From positions 768,491 to 832,490 of the forward strand of contig NHNU01000018.1 of assembly GCA_002785985.1 (NCBI GenBank): a stretch of 64,000 nucleotides of DNA, given 5' to 3'. Source of the stretch: Microcyclosporella mali. Taxonomy: Eukaryota; Ascomycota; Dothideomycetes; Mycosphaerellales; Mycosphaerellaceae. Under the pieces are notes generated by a model that was given only the letters and a program-made list of their open reading frames with translations, made no database searches and was not told where the DNA came from. Of this stretch, positions 10,466 through 22,111 are shown one piece after another; positions within the stretch are counted from its first letter, which is position 1; each line of letters begins with the position of its first letter. Made by a program: the position numbers and the translations under genes.

Positions 10466-12717
10466 TCCATGTATATCCATGTCCCGCTATGCAGCACCTC
10501 GAGCTGCATCACTCCACTCCACTCCACGGCATTCAGCAACGTGCGACCCCCTGCCCTGCGCTGCCCTGCCCTGCTCGTCGCACCATGCCCAGCCACACCG
10601 CAGCAGCTCTACTATTGCTCGTGAAATGACCTGCCCTGCCCTCACACGTGTTGGCCATTTCCTGTAGGCTCAATCGCCCATCCAATCACTGGATCCCTGG
10701 GCGCAGCCTCTCGAGTGATGCAGAACTATGGAATGAAGTAGGCATCAACCGGTGGTAGATCTACATACACTACAATTCCATTGACCATGACCACAGCTAT
10801 GGTCTGTTGGCCAGCGCATCTCACGTCCGACAGCCTTTGCGCCATTACCCGTCAAAGACCAGGCTTTCGCATCGTGTCCTATCAACACCGCAGCGTGTCA
10901 GCCTTCTCCCTCAGTGTGCTGTACTACGCGTTGACGCCTGCAGTCCCGCCACGCTCTCTTCGCGTCACATGCTGACCAAGACTCTCGAACTCGGTCTCAC
11001 GGCACTTCAAGAGGATCCGCCTCCGAGTCAACGTACGGTGTGTGAGGGTATGACCTTTGTGGCTGCCTCCAGCAGGATCGCCCAAGATGAAGATGTCGCT
11101 TGGCTGCCACACGAAACAGCCTAGTAGACTGCTGCAGCTACAGCTACAGCTCCTCTGACATTCTCATCGTGATCATGTCCCAGGGAACACATCAGCGCTA
11201 CTACAACGTCGACTAATTTCCCTCTCCCAGGTTGTGCTCAACCACAAGTTCCGTCGCGAACCATTCGCACACCCAGCGTGTGGCCCTCGCCAGGCACAGG
11301 TGCGGAAAGTTGCATTAAACCCCGCTCGGTTAGCCCGTCCCGTTCCATTCTCATCATCCGGCAACCGCGACTCTGCGTGACTGCCACATGCACATGCTCA
11401 TGCATCAGACAGCACTCTTCTCATGATCAATCCATAGCCTTCTTGCCAATCTGGACAGCATGTTCTTGACCCCACTCATCACTACTGCGATGGCGGCCAA
11501 TAATAATCACACTGAGGTAGCATGCTTCTGAGCCTCCCACAGCTTCTGCAGGCATGTACAGCATGATCGCGCAATCTGAACACGACGGCACGTTGTTATG
11601 CCCGACCTTCATGAATGGACGATCCCGTGCTCACATCATGAACATTTCGAACACACCGCGCCCGAAACACCACGAATTCGGGATCCCTGTCGTCCAGCGC
11701 TCCGACGATCCCCACGAGTCGACCCCCCAGTTTCACTAGCGGCTACTGTACCTGCTCCATAGCGCACCACCAGTGTTTGCGCGCAGCGTCACTGCCAGTG
11801 TCATGAACATACGACAACGCCAATAAGACATAAGACTAAACAGTCAATCAAATCCCATAACTGCCTGATGGATACTCGATCATGTTTCGGATTCGTTCGA
11901 CCCCGTTCCGGATGAATGATCCTCGCTCTCGGATCAGCCCTTTCCTTGTGTGCTTGCAGACGCCGTGTCACGCGACTCGGGGCTCTCTCCGCCCTCCAAT
12001 CTCACAGCGCTAGACGTATGCACGGTCCTTGCCTCACAACGCCAAACATGTAAGAGCCGAACAGGAGATTTTGCCACACTCGCACGCATCAGAATGAAAT
12101 TTGCTGTAGCAGAGACAGATCGCCGGGCTATGCACATTTCTACCAGTTGCACTGCTAACGTGGTCTAGTGGCGCATCAACCGAGACTGTGTCCAGGCTAA
12201 AGCAGAATCGACTGGAACTTTGCAAGCGATTACGACACAGACTCTGCCCGTGAAGCTATAGTAGAGAGAAAAATTTATCCAACGTTCGTCGTTCGCCTGA
12301 CAAGCCGTTAGTGACAGCTTGGCGATAGCAAAGCGAAAATCATAGTACAATGTCCGCTATTGCCTCAGGCCATTAACCTGGGCCGCGAGTGGACTGGTGG
12401 CGTTGATCACACTAGGCAGGAACTGGAGGTATCTGTTTGACCACTTGTGTTCATGCCAAAAACGATTTGACCTAAAAGTTACTAGATTCTTGCCGAGAGA
12501 ATCGGTGAAGGCGAACCGGACTTTAGCAGCCGGAGTGAAGAGCCAATAATCGGAAGAGTCCTGGATGAACCTCACGAGCACATTGTCCACCGCTTGCAGA
12601 AGACACCACCAAACAGCAACTTCAATATGGACTTCGATCTCTCGCATGGAGTAGTTCCAGAGTGCTCCACAGCCCAACAGAATCACCACCAAAACAACAT
12701 GGACAATACCACCCTCC

Positions 12718-13744
12718 TCAATGCTTCTCGCCTCCTCCCTCAGCCGTGTCCAAAACCTCACTCAGAACCGCCCAGAAGCCCTCCTTATCACTTATCCAAG
12801 GCGAATGATCACAGTCCAGCTCCCTCCAACACAGCGTCCCCGTCCCCTCCCCCTCCAATCTCGCCTTGAAGTTCGCCTGATCTGTCTCATAAGTCAAAGC
12901 ACGATCCTGCTTACAAGCCAAAAACGTAATCGGAAGCCTATAATCCCTCCACCCCGCATACTTCGAAGGCGTCGTGAAGCTCTGCAGCGCATGTGGCTGC
13001 AACGACGCGGCGGCCTCGTCCGCGTCGGACGGTTCGCAAGTGTTGTACAAGGCTGCGTGGGGCTCGAGGACGTGCATGAGGCCTTCTTCCGTGATGTCGA
13101 GCTTCAGGGGGCTGAGGATATCGGCGACGACGGTGGAATTTGGCGGCAGGATCATGGCGGTGATGTAGAAGAGGTGGAGAATCTTTCCTTGGCCTTCTGT
13201 CTCTGGCTCACTTTTGGCTTCTTTGGCTTCTTTGGCTTCTTTTTCTTTCTCTTCTTCGAAAATCTCAGCGATGGCTTCACTCCCGCAGAGACCTCCATAT
13301 CTATAACAAGAAAGAATTCAAACCAGTCAGCTCAAGAAAGAAGAAAGGGGGCCTACAAAACATGAAAACCTCATGGCTCATCGTCCTTTTTTTTTCCCCC
13401 TGCTCTTTTCCGATCGATCAATCCATTCCATTCCATCCATCCATCCATCCTGAAAAACTTTTACATGTATGTACTTACGAATGCATTACAACAACCACAT
13501 CCTTTCCCACAGCCGTGAAACGCCGAATCGCAGTCTTGATGATAGCGACATCCTCGGCGAAAGGCTCATCAGACACAGCTGTGCTACTGCCGCCGCCGCC
13601 GCCGCCGCCGACGTCCACTGAAGAAGCGAGCGACACGGCCGTGACGTCGTAGCCCGTAGCCGAGAGACGCGTCGTGACAGAATCAAAGTGCGAGGGACGA
13701 TGCCAGGCGCCGTGGACGAGGACGATGGAAGGAGTGGTGGGCAT
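12718..13744 (-). CDS. Alpha/beta hydrolase (esterase-like)
   Basis: Two exons, 13479-13744 and 12718-13300, giving 282 aa. The N-terminus has the family's strand 1 and oxyanion motif VLVHGAWHRPSHF. The nucleophile elbow spans the intron: VVVMHS joins YGGLCGSEA, giving H-S-Y-G-G with the catalytic Ser. The likely acid lies near FLACKQDRALT and the catalytic His in the C-terminal DCDHSPW. This layout resembles plant-type methylesterase/hydroxynitrile-lyase-like hydrolases, which are common in fungi and mostly of unknown substrate. Two low-complexity inserts are visible: a poly-Gly run around residues 47-53 (GCC repeats on the plus strand near 13590-13612), and a charged EKEAKEAKEAK run at 13213-13257 in the cap region. 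There is no signal peptide, so it is probably intracellular. Confidence 0.8.
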
Positions 13745-14677
13745 GATTATCGAGAATCAAGATAAATTATGGGTGGGGTCGGGAAGGAGGGGGAAGATTC
13801 TTGCTTCGTCTGTTGTTCGTAAGATTGTGTGGGGGTAATTCGAGACGGAGTTTTGACTTGTATATGAGAAATTCACAGGGTTGGTACATACAAAGTCCTC
13901 TAATATTTATATATGTCTTTTGCTGCAGCAGAGGAGGGCTTGCATCCTTCGCTTTTAGTGTTTTCAGCTTTGCCCTCTTTTGATCGACATCCATGGATCC
14001 TTGGGTAGGATCGTTACGAACTGGGTTTGGGCGCCTGATATCAGCTAGGGCTTGATAGCTTCCTAAGGTAGGACATTGCACGTCCGATGGCTATGGACTA
14101 CTTCCAATTCGACCTTCACACTATTACTACTTAGCTAGTACGTCTTTATTACTCGCAGCGTAGCATATATTGGGATACCAATCATGAGGCTGGAGAGGAT
14201 ATTGTTGTCTGGTAATTTGGTGGACTATACACTCTGTAATCGAGCGCGATGTGAGTTGAGCTCTCCTAGCCAGATCTGCGACACGTGGGAAAGCAGTGCG
14301 AGAAGGGCCGAAGACATGTCGTGTAGCTCTGCGATGAGCCCTGAAATGGTGTAGTATTCTATGGCCGGGACCAACATTCACTTCCAGGCCGCTGGAAAGA
14401 TGAATTTGCTGTCGAGGGTGAACCATCACCTTTTCCTCTTCGCTTCATTGCGCCGTTCAGGATGGCCGAAGTTCATGTTCTCGCGCCAAGCCACTTCGTG
14501 CTCTTGGTTGCGGCGTTTGAGCTCGCTCTCGTTCTCTCCCGAGTGGGCAGACTTGTTGGTAGATGTTTTAGTATCCATCGCTGCAAGTCTGCCACGATTC
14601 CCGCCTCTTTACGAGTTGGGCCCGGTGCGTCCGTAGTAGTTGTAGCTCCATATCAAGTCAGTGCTGTGGCATCTGGC
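13745..14677. other. Intergenic region
   Basis: About 930 nt: promoter side of the hydrolase and 3' flank of the next minus-strand gene. A 100-codon minus frame at 14127-14429 has no domain and no supporting splice partner. Nothing else seen. Confidence 0.55.
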
Positions 14678-15165
14678 TCATCCGCCGCCCTCAGTAGTCG
14701 CAATCTGCTTCGCCAAATGCAAGAAGAAAGGCTGTCCGTTCGCCATATGATCCTTCTTGGCTGCCCACGGAGTTGCACTTGTTCTGTTGGTATCGGGCGC
14801 CTCCTGGGGCTTGTAGACGGCTGGTGCAGCGTCTCTGCCCAAGAAAGACTTCACCGCTGAGGCATTGAAGTTGTTGACAGAGGGCGAGTCGCCAGTGCGA
14901 GGGCCATTGCTTCCACTTGCGGGTGTGCTGCTTCGCTGCATCCAAGGGTTGCTTGGGGGCTGTCTGTTGTTTTCGTGCTGTTTGGGAGGTTGGGTCGAGG
15001 CGCTAGGATTTGGCGATGCGGTTCCGGAGCGGTTTTGAGGGGTGCGCGAGGCGGATTGGGAGTTCCTGTTGCGATTGGCCGTCTGCCAGGCACTGCAGTA
15101 GACGTCAGGTCTGGACACATAATCAATAAAGCAATGGCAAAGATTACGTACTTGGGCTGCGACAT
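14678..15165 (-). CDS. Small uncharacterised protein with a conserved-looking C-terminal block
   Basis: Two exons, 15152-15165 (14 nt) and 14678-15110, joined across a 41-nt intron, giving 148 aa that start MSQPKPDVYCSAWQTANRN. The middle is Ser/Pro/Asn/Gln-rich and probably disordered. The last third has ordered-looking blocks: NNFNASAVKSFLGRDAAP, VYKPQEAPD and a closing QPFFLHLAKQIA before Glu-Gly-Gly-Gly. No known domain or catalytic motif is recognised and no function is proposed. Support for a real gene: the splice junction restores one frame from a good ATG, and composition is protein-like. It is divergent from the phytase-like gene, with starts about 645 nt apart. Confidence 0.65.
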
Positions 15166-15809
15166 GCTGCTTAGGTGGGATCGAGTAAAAGCCTGTGAAA
15201 GGCCTCAGGACAGAGCGCTCTGGATGCTGAACGACTCACGGGCGAGGGCGTCGCGGCGTGTTGTGGTGCATGGACGTAGAGGCTGGCGTGGGAGCAAGTC
15301 GACGAGGGATGTGGATGCCGTGGGGACACGTGCGGGCGTCTGGAGTGGCGGAAGCTTCATGCCTCACACAGGGCTGATCCTTCGCTGCCAATGCATCGCT
15401 CGCTGTGACATAGTCTTGCATACATGTACACGTATTATGTACATTTATTTCGCTCGCCGACGACCACAGCATCATCGTCTGCACGCGGCGGCATCTCCAA
15501 AGCACCTCGCCGTCTGGCCGCCACCGCCGCTATGAAGAACTTACAAGCAGTCCTGCGCTCACGTCGAATCAGAATCGGGAAAGAGGCCTCGTGCTCTCGG
15601 CAGGCCTCCTCCTTCTGGACATCCCCAGGGTCGCCGCGCACAAATGGCATGCAGGAACACTCCTCCACACGCAATTCGGTCGACCGTACCAAGAGATCTC
15701 ATCCAGTCAGTCTATTGTCGTTGGACATGTGGGCGTGGGACTATATATGATATCAGGCCAAGTACTGTTTCAAATTGTCGATTCCAACTCTTCTCCTTCC
15801 GCCACCACT
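15166..15809. other. Divergent intergenic region
   Basis: About 645 nt between the start codons of the 148-aa protein (-) and the phytase-like gene (+). It should hold both promoters. A clear TATA-like run lies at 15742-15748. Confidence 0.6.
15742..15748 (+). promoter_or_regulatory. TATA box candidate for the phytase-like gene
   Basis: The heptamer tatatat sits 62 nt before the ATG at 15810, in an otherwise mixed-composition stretch. Position and sequence fit a core promoter element. Confidence 0.4.
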
Positions 15810-17505
15810 ATGTTGTTCTCCAAGAACATTCTCCTGACGAGCCTCTCCCTGGCTGCCTCCACAGCGTGGGCCTTGCCACAGAGCAACATTGAAGAACGCG
15901 ATACCAGCGCTGTCAACACGACAACCTGTGGTGGCAAGACTTATGTTTATGAACAGCTGGCTGGATATGGCTTCATCCTGAACAACACTGTTGACAAGTA
16001 CGGCGACACCATTGGTGGTATTGGCTCTTCTGTAGCCATCGACAGCACGTCATGGACTTTTGATGGCTGCAAATACACCGGTCTCCTCTATGCTTTGCCT
16101 GACCGTGGATGGAACACGGAAGGAACGCTCAACTTCCAGAGCCGTGTTCACAAGTTCAACCTCTCCTTTACGCCGATGGAGAACGCCACAGTCTCGAACC
16201 CTTCTGGACCAAATCTCATCTTCACTTATCTTGATACCGTCCTATTCACGGATCCAAACGGAAATCCAACCTCTGGTCTCGATGCTGCTATCAACACTCC
16301 ATACTTGACCTTCCCGGGCATTGGTGAGATCCCCTCTGCGAACTATTCTGGTGACGGATACGGTGGCAGCGGACCTGGAGGTAACCGTATTGTCCTCGAC
16401 ACGGAAGGCATCGTTCTGGCCTCTGATGGAGGATTCTGGATTTCTGATGAGTACGGTGACTATATCTACAAGGCATGTTTGTCACCATTCAGTTTGTATG
16501 CGTAGGCATAGACTGACGTCCCACAGTTCGCCGCAAATGGCACCATGACCAATGCCATTCGTCCACCACCTGCATTCATTCCATACCGCAACAATTCCGA
16601 GTCTTTCAGCGCCGACAGCCCACCTCGCTACGACTCGTCTCTGGTTCCAAACCCTGCTGATCCATCGACGGGCCGCGCTAACAACCAAGGTAAGCTCCTG
16701 TGGAAGTGTACATTTCTGATGAGACATGTCGCTGATGCCTTGACTAGGTCTCGAGGGACTCACAATCAGCCCTGACGGCAGCACCCTTTACGCTCTTGCT
16801 CAATCCGCCTTGATTCAGGATGGAGGCTCGAGCAACAAGAACTCGCAATACGCAAGATTCTTGGTATTCGATATATCGGGCTCTTCTCCAAGCCAGAAAG
16901 GAGAGTATGTCGTACCTCTCAACCACGTCACACCCAGCGACTCTTCGTCCAAGGTCGCTCGCCAGAGTGAGATCCACTACATCAGCGCGACCCAATTCCT
17001 CGTTCTTGCCCGCGACTCTGGAGAAGGTCGCGGTCAGGGCTCCGGCAACACTCAGAGCATCTATCGCGACATCGACATCTTTGACATTACCAATGCAACC
17101 AATGTCATGGGCAAATCGGACTGCACAACCTGCCAGATCGCGTCAACCAAGGGTAAACTCAACAGCAACACAACCGCTGCTACTTACTGCCGCTGGTTGG
17201 ACTTCAATGTCAACAGCCAGCTGAACCGCTTTGGCGTTCACAACGGCGGCACTGAGGATAGTGGTCTCCTGAACGAGAAGTGGGAGTCCATGGCCCTTGT
17301 GCCAGTGCAAAAGACTGCTGCTGGCGCGGTCGTCAATGACGAATACTACCTCCTGTCGCTCTCGGATAACGATTTCATCACTCAGGATGGTCACTTGAAG
17401 TTTGGCCAGTTCAGCTATGCGGATTCGAGCGGGTATAATCTGGACAATCAGGCTCTGCTGTTCAAAGTGAAGCTTCCTGCGGGATCATCTCCTCTTATCA
17501 GCTAG
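15810..17505 (+). CDS. Secreted phytase-like esterase-domain protein
   Basis: Three exons, 15810-16472, 16527-16689 and 16748-17505, giving 527 aa. An N-terminal signal peptide (LLTSLSLAASTAWALP) indicates secretion. The mature part matches the family described as esterase-like activity of phytase, a beta-propeller-type fold. Conserved segments are YALPDRGWNTEG, GGFWISDEYGDYIY, the AIRPPPAFIPY block, GLEGLTISPDGSTLYAL, and KWESMALVPV near the end. Many NxT/S sites agree with secretion. The substrate is not known from sequence. The first intron (16473-16526) uses a GC donor: aag/gcatgt keeps phase 0 and gives YIYKFAANGTM, whereas the nearby GT sites do not keep the frame. The ATG at 15810 is chosen because it opens the signal peptide. 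Confidence 0.88.
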
Positions 17506-17763
17506 AATGAGAGACATGAGGCACAACGACAGTAGAGATGCAGAAATGATACTGCGCTAACAATATGTACATAAACATTTCGAGAGCCATTGTTCTTATC
17601 AGCTCTATCTCGTTAAAAATACGAGCTTCCAATACCGAGGTCTCCAAAGTTTTTGTCCGATGATGAGAGAGTATCTCCTACCTAAAACTCAAGCTTCTAC
17701 CCTTCCTCCAAAAGTCGTGATCCTCTGACGTACCACCACCACACATCCACCGACCAAGCAACA

Positions 17764-18741
17764 ATGTCGGACCCTACGTACACAACCCAAGAATCCACCC
17801 TCCTCACCCCAGATTCTCACAGCCTATACACGAAAACATGGCTGCCCACCAGCAGCACCCCGACGACCGCTCGGCTCGTCTTCGTCCACGGTTTCAGTGA
17901 CCACTGCAATGCCTACTCCGTCCTCTTCCCGACCCTCGCCCAGCAAGGCATAGCCGTCTACTCCTTCGATCAGCGAGGCTGGGGCCGCAGCGTACACACC
18001 AAAGCGCAAAAGGGCCTCACCGGCCCGACGCAGCAGGTCATGGACGACATCACCTTCTTCATCCAAGAGAAAGTCTTAAAAATCGAAGAAGAAGGGCAGA
18101 AGAAGAGTCTGGCGCACCTCCCGCTCTTTCTCATGGGACATAGTATGGGCGGCGGCGAAATCCTCTACTATGCTACGCAGAACACGGGCGTGCAATCCCG
18201 CATTCGCGGATACCTGGCCGAGAGCCCCTTTGTCGCACTACACGCGAGCGAGAGGCCTTGGAGGGCGAAAGTCGTGCTGGGGAGGCTGGCGGGGAGACTT
18301 CTGCCGCGCTTCCAGATGGCACAGGTACTTCCGCCGGAAAAGCTGTCGCGCGATCCAGATGTCTGCGCGGCTTTCATCAGTGATAAATTGTGTCATGACA
18401 CGGGAACACTGGAAGGTCTTGCAGGAATGCTCGATCGCGCAGATGAGCTGGAGAATGGGACGTGGACGGAAGGATATGGTGAGGGAGGCAAGACGAGACT
18501 GTGGGTTGGCTTTGGGACGGGAGATCATATTCTGAGTGAGGAGGTGTGTAGGACATGGTTTGAACGGGCGAAAGTAGAGGACAAGGAGTATAGAATATAC
18601 GAAGGGTGGTATCATAAATTGCATGCGGAGCCAGGAGAGGATAAGATGACTTTTGCGAGGGATGTTGGGAAGTGGATACTGGACAGGAGTGGACCGCTAG
18701 AGAGCTTGGACGGTGGACTGGGAGCGAAGTCCAAGTTATGA
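17764..18741 (+). CDS. Monoacylglycerol lipase-type serine hydrolase
   Basis: Intronless, 325 aa, alpha/beta hydrolase of the Yju3/monoglyceride lipase group. Seen in order: VFVHGFSDHCNAY (oxyanion strand), FDQRGWGRS, the nucleophile elbow FLMGHSMGGGE near residue 125, the acid in GFGTGDHILS, and the catalytic His in WYHKLHAEPGED. These match the family's Ser-Asp-His triad and its signature HG, GHSMGG and H-LH-E motifs. The usual reaction is release of fatty acid from monoacylglycerol at lipid droplets or membranes. It follows the phytase-like gene by 258 nt on the same strand and ends 175 nt from the convergent eS7 gene. Confidence 0.9.
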   Translation: MSDPTYTTQESTLLTPDSHSLYTKTWLPTSSTPTTARLVFVHGFSDHCNAYSVLFPTLAQQGIAVYSFDQRGWGRSVHTKAQKGLTGPTQQVMDDITFFIQEKVLKIEEEGQKKSLAHLPLFLMGHSMGGGEILYYATQNTGVQSRIRGYLAESPFVALHASERPWRAKVVLGRLAGRLLPRFQMAQVLPPEKLSRDPDVCAAFISDKLCHDTGTLEGLAGMLDRADELENGTWTEGYGEGGKTRLWVGFGTGDHILSEEVCRTWFERAKVEDKEYRIYEGWYHKLHAEPGEDKMTFARDVGKWILDRSGPLESLDGGLGAKSKL

Positions 18742-18916
18742 AGAAACGAAGTGATGATGAGAAGACGTGGGTATCATTTTTGCGAGGTGGTCTGATTGAT
18801 CAAGAGCTTAGAAGCTATACGCGTATACCCATTCCCATGCGCCGCTGTAATGCCCCTTAGTGCTTTTTTCAGATGCTTGTCCAAACTTCGTGCAGAGTGC
18901 AAGTGATTTGCTACCT

Positions 18917-19833
18917 CTATGCGGAGAAGTCGGTCTGAGCCTGGGGGAACTCGAAGTTGACCTGTGCGAATGTACGTGAGCCAGTGGTTCGGAGGTTCTC
19001 GATGCGTGAAAACTTACACCCTTGCCTGTGAGGCGCTTGTAGACCTCAGAGTAGGTGTCGAGGCGGTAGTCGACACCGCCACGCTCCTTCTCGTCAAGGA
19101 TAACCTTGAGGATCTTGCTGCCGTCCTCCTTGGTGCGGATGCGCTTGCCGACAATCTCGACGGGGAAGACGAGATCGGCGAGGATGGCGTCGTGGACAGC
19201 AGTCAGTGTGCGCGAACGTGGGCGCTTCTGGGTCTGCGATGTGCGGCTGCGGTTGCTGCGCTTTGGGCGAGGCAGAATGCGGCGGGAAGCAACGATGATG
19301 ACGTGGCGGTCAGAGAACTTCTTCTCGAGCTCACGGGTCAAACTGTTGTAGTATGTCAGAATGGGAGCAACAGACTGGAAATTGAATGGTGTGCATACCG
19401 TTGCTGGGATCGGTGCCAGCCCTGGAGGAGAGGGACGGGGACGAAGATGACAATGGCCTTGCGACCGTGGCCGACCTCGATCTATAAGAATCCTGGTGTC
19501 AGCAAAAAGCTGCCCAGTGCCCACCGCCTCTTCTTTATCGAGCTATCCCCATTTCTTTCATTCCAGTATCTTTGTACCAGTCTTGCTCGCAGCATGCTGA
19601 GCATTGGCCGTCGAATGTGACACTCTGGTGTGTTTCTGGTCCACCTCTTCTTGCATCGGAGTTCATCTTACCTCGCGGGCAGAGACGAACTGCAGAGGAC
19701 GAAGGGCAGCCTTCATGTCTGGAATGTTGGTCTCGAGCTCATAGAGCGCCGTGGCGATGTTGGTCTCGATCTCATTGGGCTTGGCCCGCGATGGGCTGTT
19801 GGGCGCGATCTTGTTGAGAGCCTGTCCAGACAT
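18917..19833 (-). CDS. RPS7: 40S ribosomal protein eS7
   Basis: Four exons, 19672-19833, 19399-19481, 19018-19342 and 18917-18961, giving 204 aa. The protein starts MSGQALNKIAPNSPS and ends VNFEFPQAQTDFSA. Core eS7 blocks are present: FVSAREIEVGHGRKAIVIFV, LTRELEKKFSDRHVIIVA, RTLTAVHDAILADLVFP and VDYRLDTYSEVYKRLTGKG. It is a structural component of the small ribosomal subunit. Each of the three introns (190, 56 and 56 nt) keeps frame with canonical borders, and the length fits the family. The multi-intron structure is typical of ribosomal protein genes in filamentous fungi. Confidence 0.97.
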
Positions 19834-20430
19834 ATTGGCGGTTGTGGTGTGGAGGGAAGAAGTTGCGACGAGCCTGTCAATTCGAAGAAAGATTGAAGTC
19901 TCACTTCGAGAGATTCGAGTGGTGCGCCAAGCTTCGAGCTTGTCTCAATCTGGCTGATTTTGCTGCCTCAGGCTTCGGCAAGATTTTCAGCGTCCTGCCA
20001 GTCTAAAGCTCGTCCTTTCCTCAACTTCACTTGCAAGATCGTGGGGTCGATTGTCTTCATCACAGGCAAAGCCAACGAAGGGTCCTAGCCTTTGTGGTAT
20101 GGCACGCTTTGTGACATTACGCAAGGTTCAGATACAACAGCCAACGCTCTAATCAACGAGCATTGTGACGTTTATACCAGGCACGTCTTATACCTCGAGT
20201 ATAGCGCTACGTACAAACAGTCTCCTTGGCGAAAGGGGCAGCTCGACTGGAATTGAAATGATATCCGAATAGGTATTGAACCGCAAAGCCAATGTCTTGC
20301 TATACTTCAATGCACGCAACGCCTTCGTGATCTTGATTCAGGCCCCTTCGACCAAGTACTTGGTACTGTTGCACATGGAGGATCGTCGAATCCTGCGACT
20401 TCACTCCATACATGGCCTTGCTGGAGAGCT
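19834..20430. other. Intergenic region
   Basis: About 600 nt holding the eS7 promoter and the 3' flank of the small secreted protein gene. No gene or repeat seen. Confidence 0.6.
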
Positions 20431-20775
20431 TCAGCACCCCTTAATGACAATACTACTGGCACATCCCTCGCAACCCGGAGCCGTCTGGGCATCGAAACTG
20501 TGTCCTTATCAGCCTGTAACGAAGACCTCATTCGACAGCTTGGAGACTTACCAATCGCCATTCGTGAGAGAGCTACAACTATGTACACAGGCCTGGTAGA
20601 GCGCTAGACAGATGGTCCAATTACATTGTTCATCAGCTTGTCGTGGCCACAAGACCGAGACGTCATCTATTGCATTTTGCTCTTCGAGAGTGATCTCGAT
20701 GGTTTGATCTTGGATCACTGCTGGCATTGCCGTCGCTGTGGCTAGGAAGGCAAGAATTGTTGGAGTGAGTCGCAT
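20431..20775 (-). CDS. Small secreted cysteine-rich protein
   Basis: Two exons, 20552-20775 and 20431-20497, separated by a 54-nt intron (gtaagt donor, cacag acceptor), giving 96 aa. Residues 1 to about 19 form a signal peptide (MRLTPTILAFLATATAMP). The rest has exactly eight cysteines, at spacing compatible with four disulphides. Three of the eight lie in exon 2, so reading only exon 1 hides the pattern. An Arg in WPRQADEQC just before the first cysteine could be a pro-peptide cleavage site. No family is recognised. Small, secreted and cysteine-rich proteins in fungi include hydrophobin-like, antimicrobial and host-interacting proteins, but no such role is shown here. The spacing lacks the Cys-Cys doublets that mark hydrophobins. 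Confidence 0.7.
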
Positions 20776-22111
20776 TTTGAACGGATGTGGTTACCAATGT
20801 TCAGGCAGGTCTTCTAGCTGTTCTCCAGGATCTCGAGGTGTTCTGGAATTGTCTCGTCTGGCCTCTTCAGTCAGCTTATATGCTCAACCATTAACGTCGT
20901 CTGATGAGTCGAACTCACGCGAGGAGACACCAAAAGGGTCAGGCGACGAACGGTGTACCATGGCCAACGAGCTATGCACGATCAATCACGACTCCCAGAA
21001 TATGTTTGCTCTGCAGATTTGCCTTCGTAGCAGATAATCAGGACAGTAGTGGAGCAGTGTCCCACCTCTGTGCCTTGATCCTGTATCTTGCAACATCTCC
21101 TATCCAAGCTTTCCGATCAGCTGAGCTTCTGTGCATGATTGCCTCAGCAACCATATGATCGTTTGAACCAGCACGGGTGGTTGTGCATCGAATGGTGACA
21201 TACACTCACCACAACACTAAGCCTCAAGCGACCCATCTTGTGTATAGTAGCATGCATTTGACACATCTATGAGCAGATACCCGTGGACATGCGGCCCACG
21301 AGCGATGTCGTACTTTGGCTGCTTGGCTCATTATGCGAGGCACCAGGCAGTGTGGCAGTGCAATGTTCCACAACCTCTAGGCCACAAAGCTCACGGTTCG
21401 TCACGACTTCAAGCACGGAGCGATGACTGGGCAGCTGGAAATGCACCTGATACATCGAGCTTTCATGCTCTGAGCAGGCGGCATATCGAGAACACGACAC
21501 TTGCACCGCCTAGGACATCTCGCCCAAGGCTCTCCCGAGGTGACCTTCCAGTCCTGGTCGTCCCAGCAGACTTCCCTCAACTGTTCCATGACATGTACAT
21601 CCCGTCTCCCATATTGCTCGGCATATTCGCGACGATCAGTTCCCGCAGTCCGATAGCCTGAATTCTCAATCACGAGAGAGCTGCAGAAGAGCAACGTCTG
21701 GACTCTGCCTAGCAAATCGAACCTTCTAGCTGGTAATGTCTCGTCAAGCAGTTCAGTTTCTCAACGGAGAGCTGCATCTTGTCAAGCGGCTACCATTTCG
21801 AGGGTATACTTCAGCTGAGGGTCTTTCGTGACATGTGGTTAATTTGGCGTTAGTATGACAGGATTTGACAATGAGAAAGTCCAGGAGTAATTGATGAGTA
21901 GGATGATTCATTCCAGCGGAACTTTTGTAAAGCGACTGCTTTTTTCGAGCAAGCCTTCCTCGCATGTGAAGACACGCTATGCACCCCAGTCCCATCTCTC
22001 TCTCACGTCGCCTGCCAATCCTGCTGCCGCCCACCACTCCGCCCTTGCCCACGCCATACCCTTCTAGAACAGAAAAGAGGAGAGAGAAGAACGTACCTGT
22101 GAGAAAAGTGC
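20776..22111. other. Intergenic region
   Basis: About 1.3 kb between two minus-strand genes. Open frames such as 21269-21661 (+) have no domain and no coding-like composition. No repeat or RNA gene seen. Confidence 0.55.

Larger units (their letters stand above)
9274..12717. other. Long gene-free stretch with microsatellites
   Basis: About 3.4 kb upstream of the reductase-like gene. The first 600 nt are GC-rich and G-skewed on the plus strand, and probably hold its promoter and 5' UTR. An ATT/ATC microsatellite lies at 9838-9900 and a CTG run at 10447-10465. Only short open frames without recognisable domains or coding-like composition are present. A minus-strand frame at 12357-12761 overlaps the end of the hydrolase gene and is not accepted. 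Confidence 0.6.

Noticed and set aside
12357..12761. Minus-strand frame of 134 codons with hydrophobic segments
   Set aside because: Overlaps the 3' end of the alpha/beta hydrolase in another frame and shows no recognisable family.
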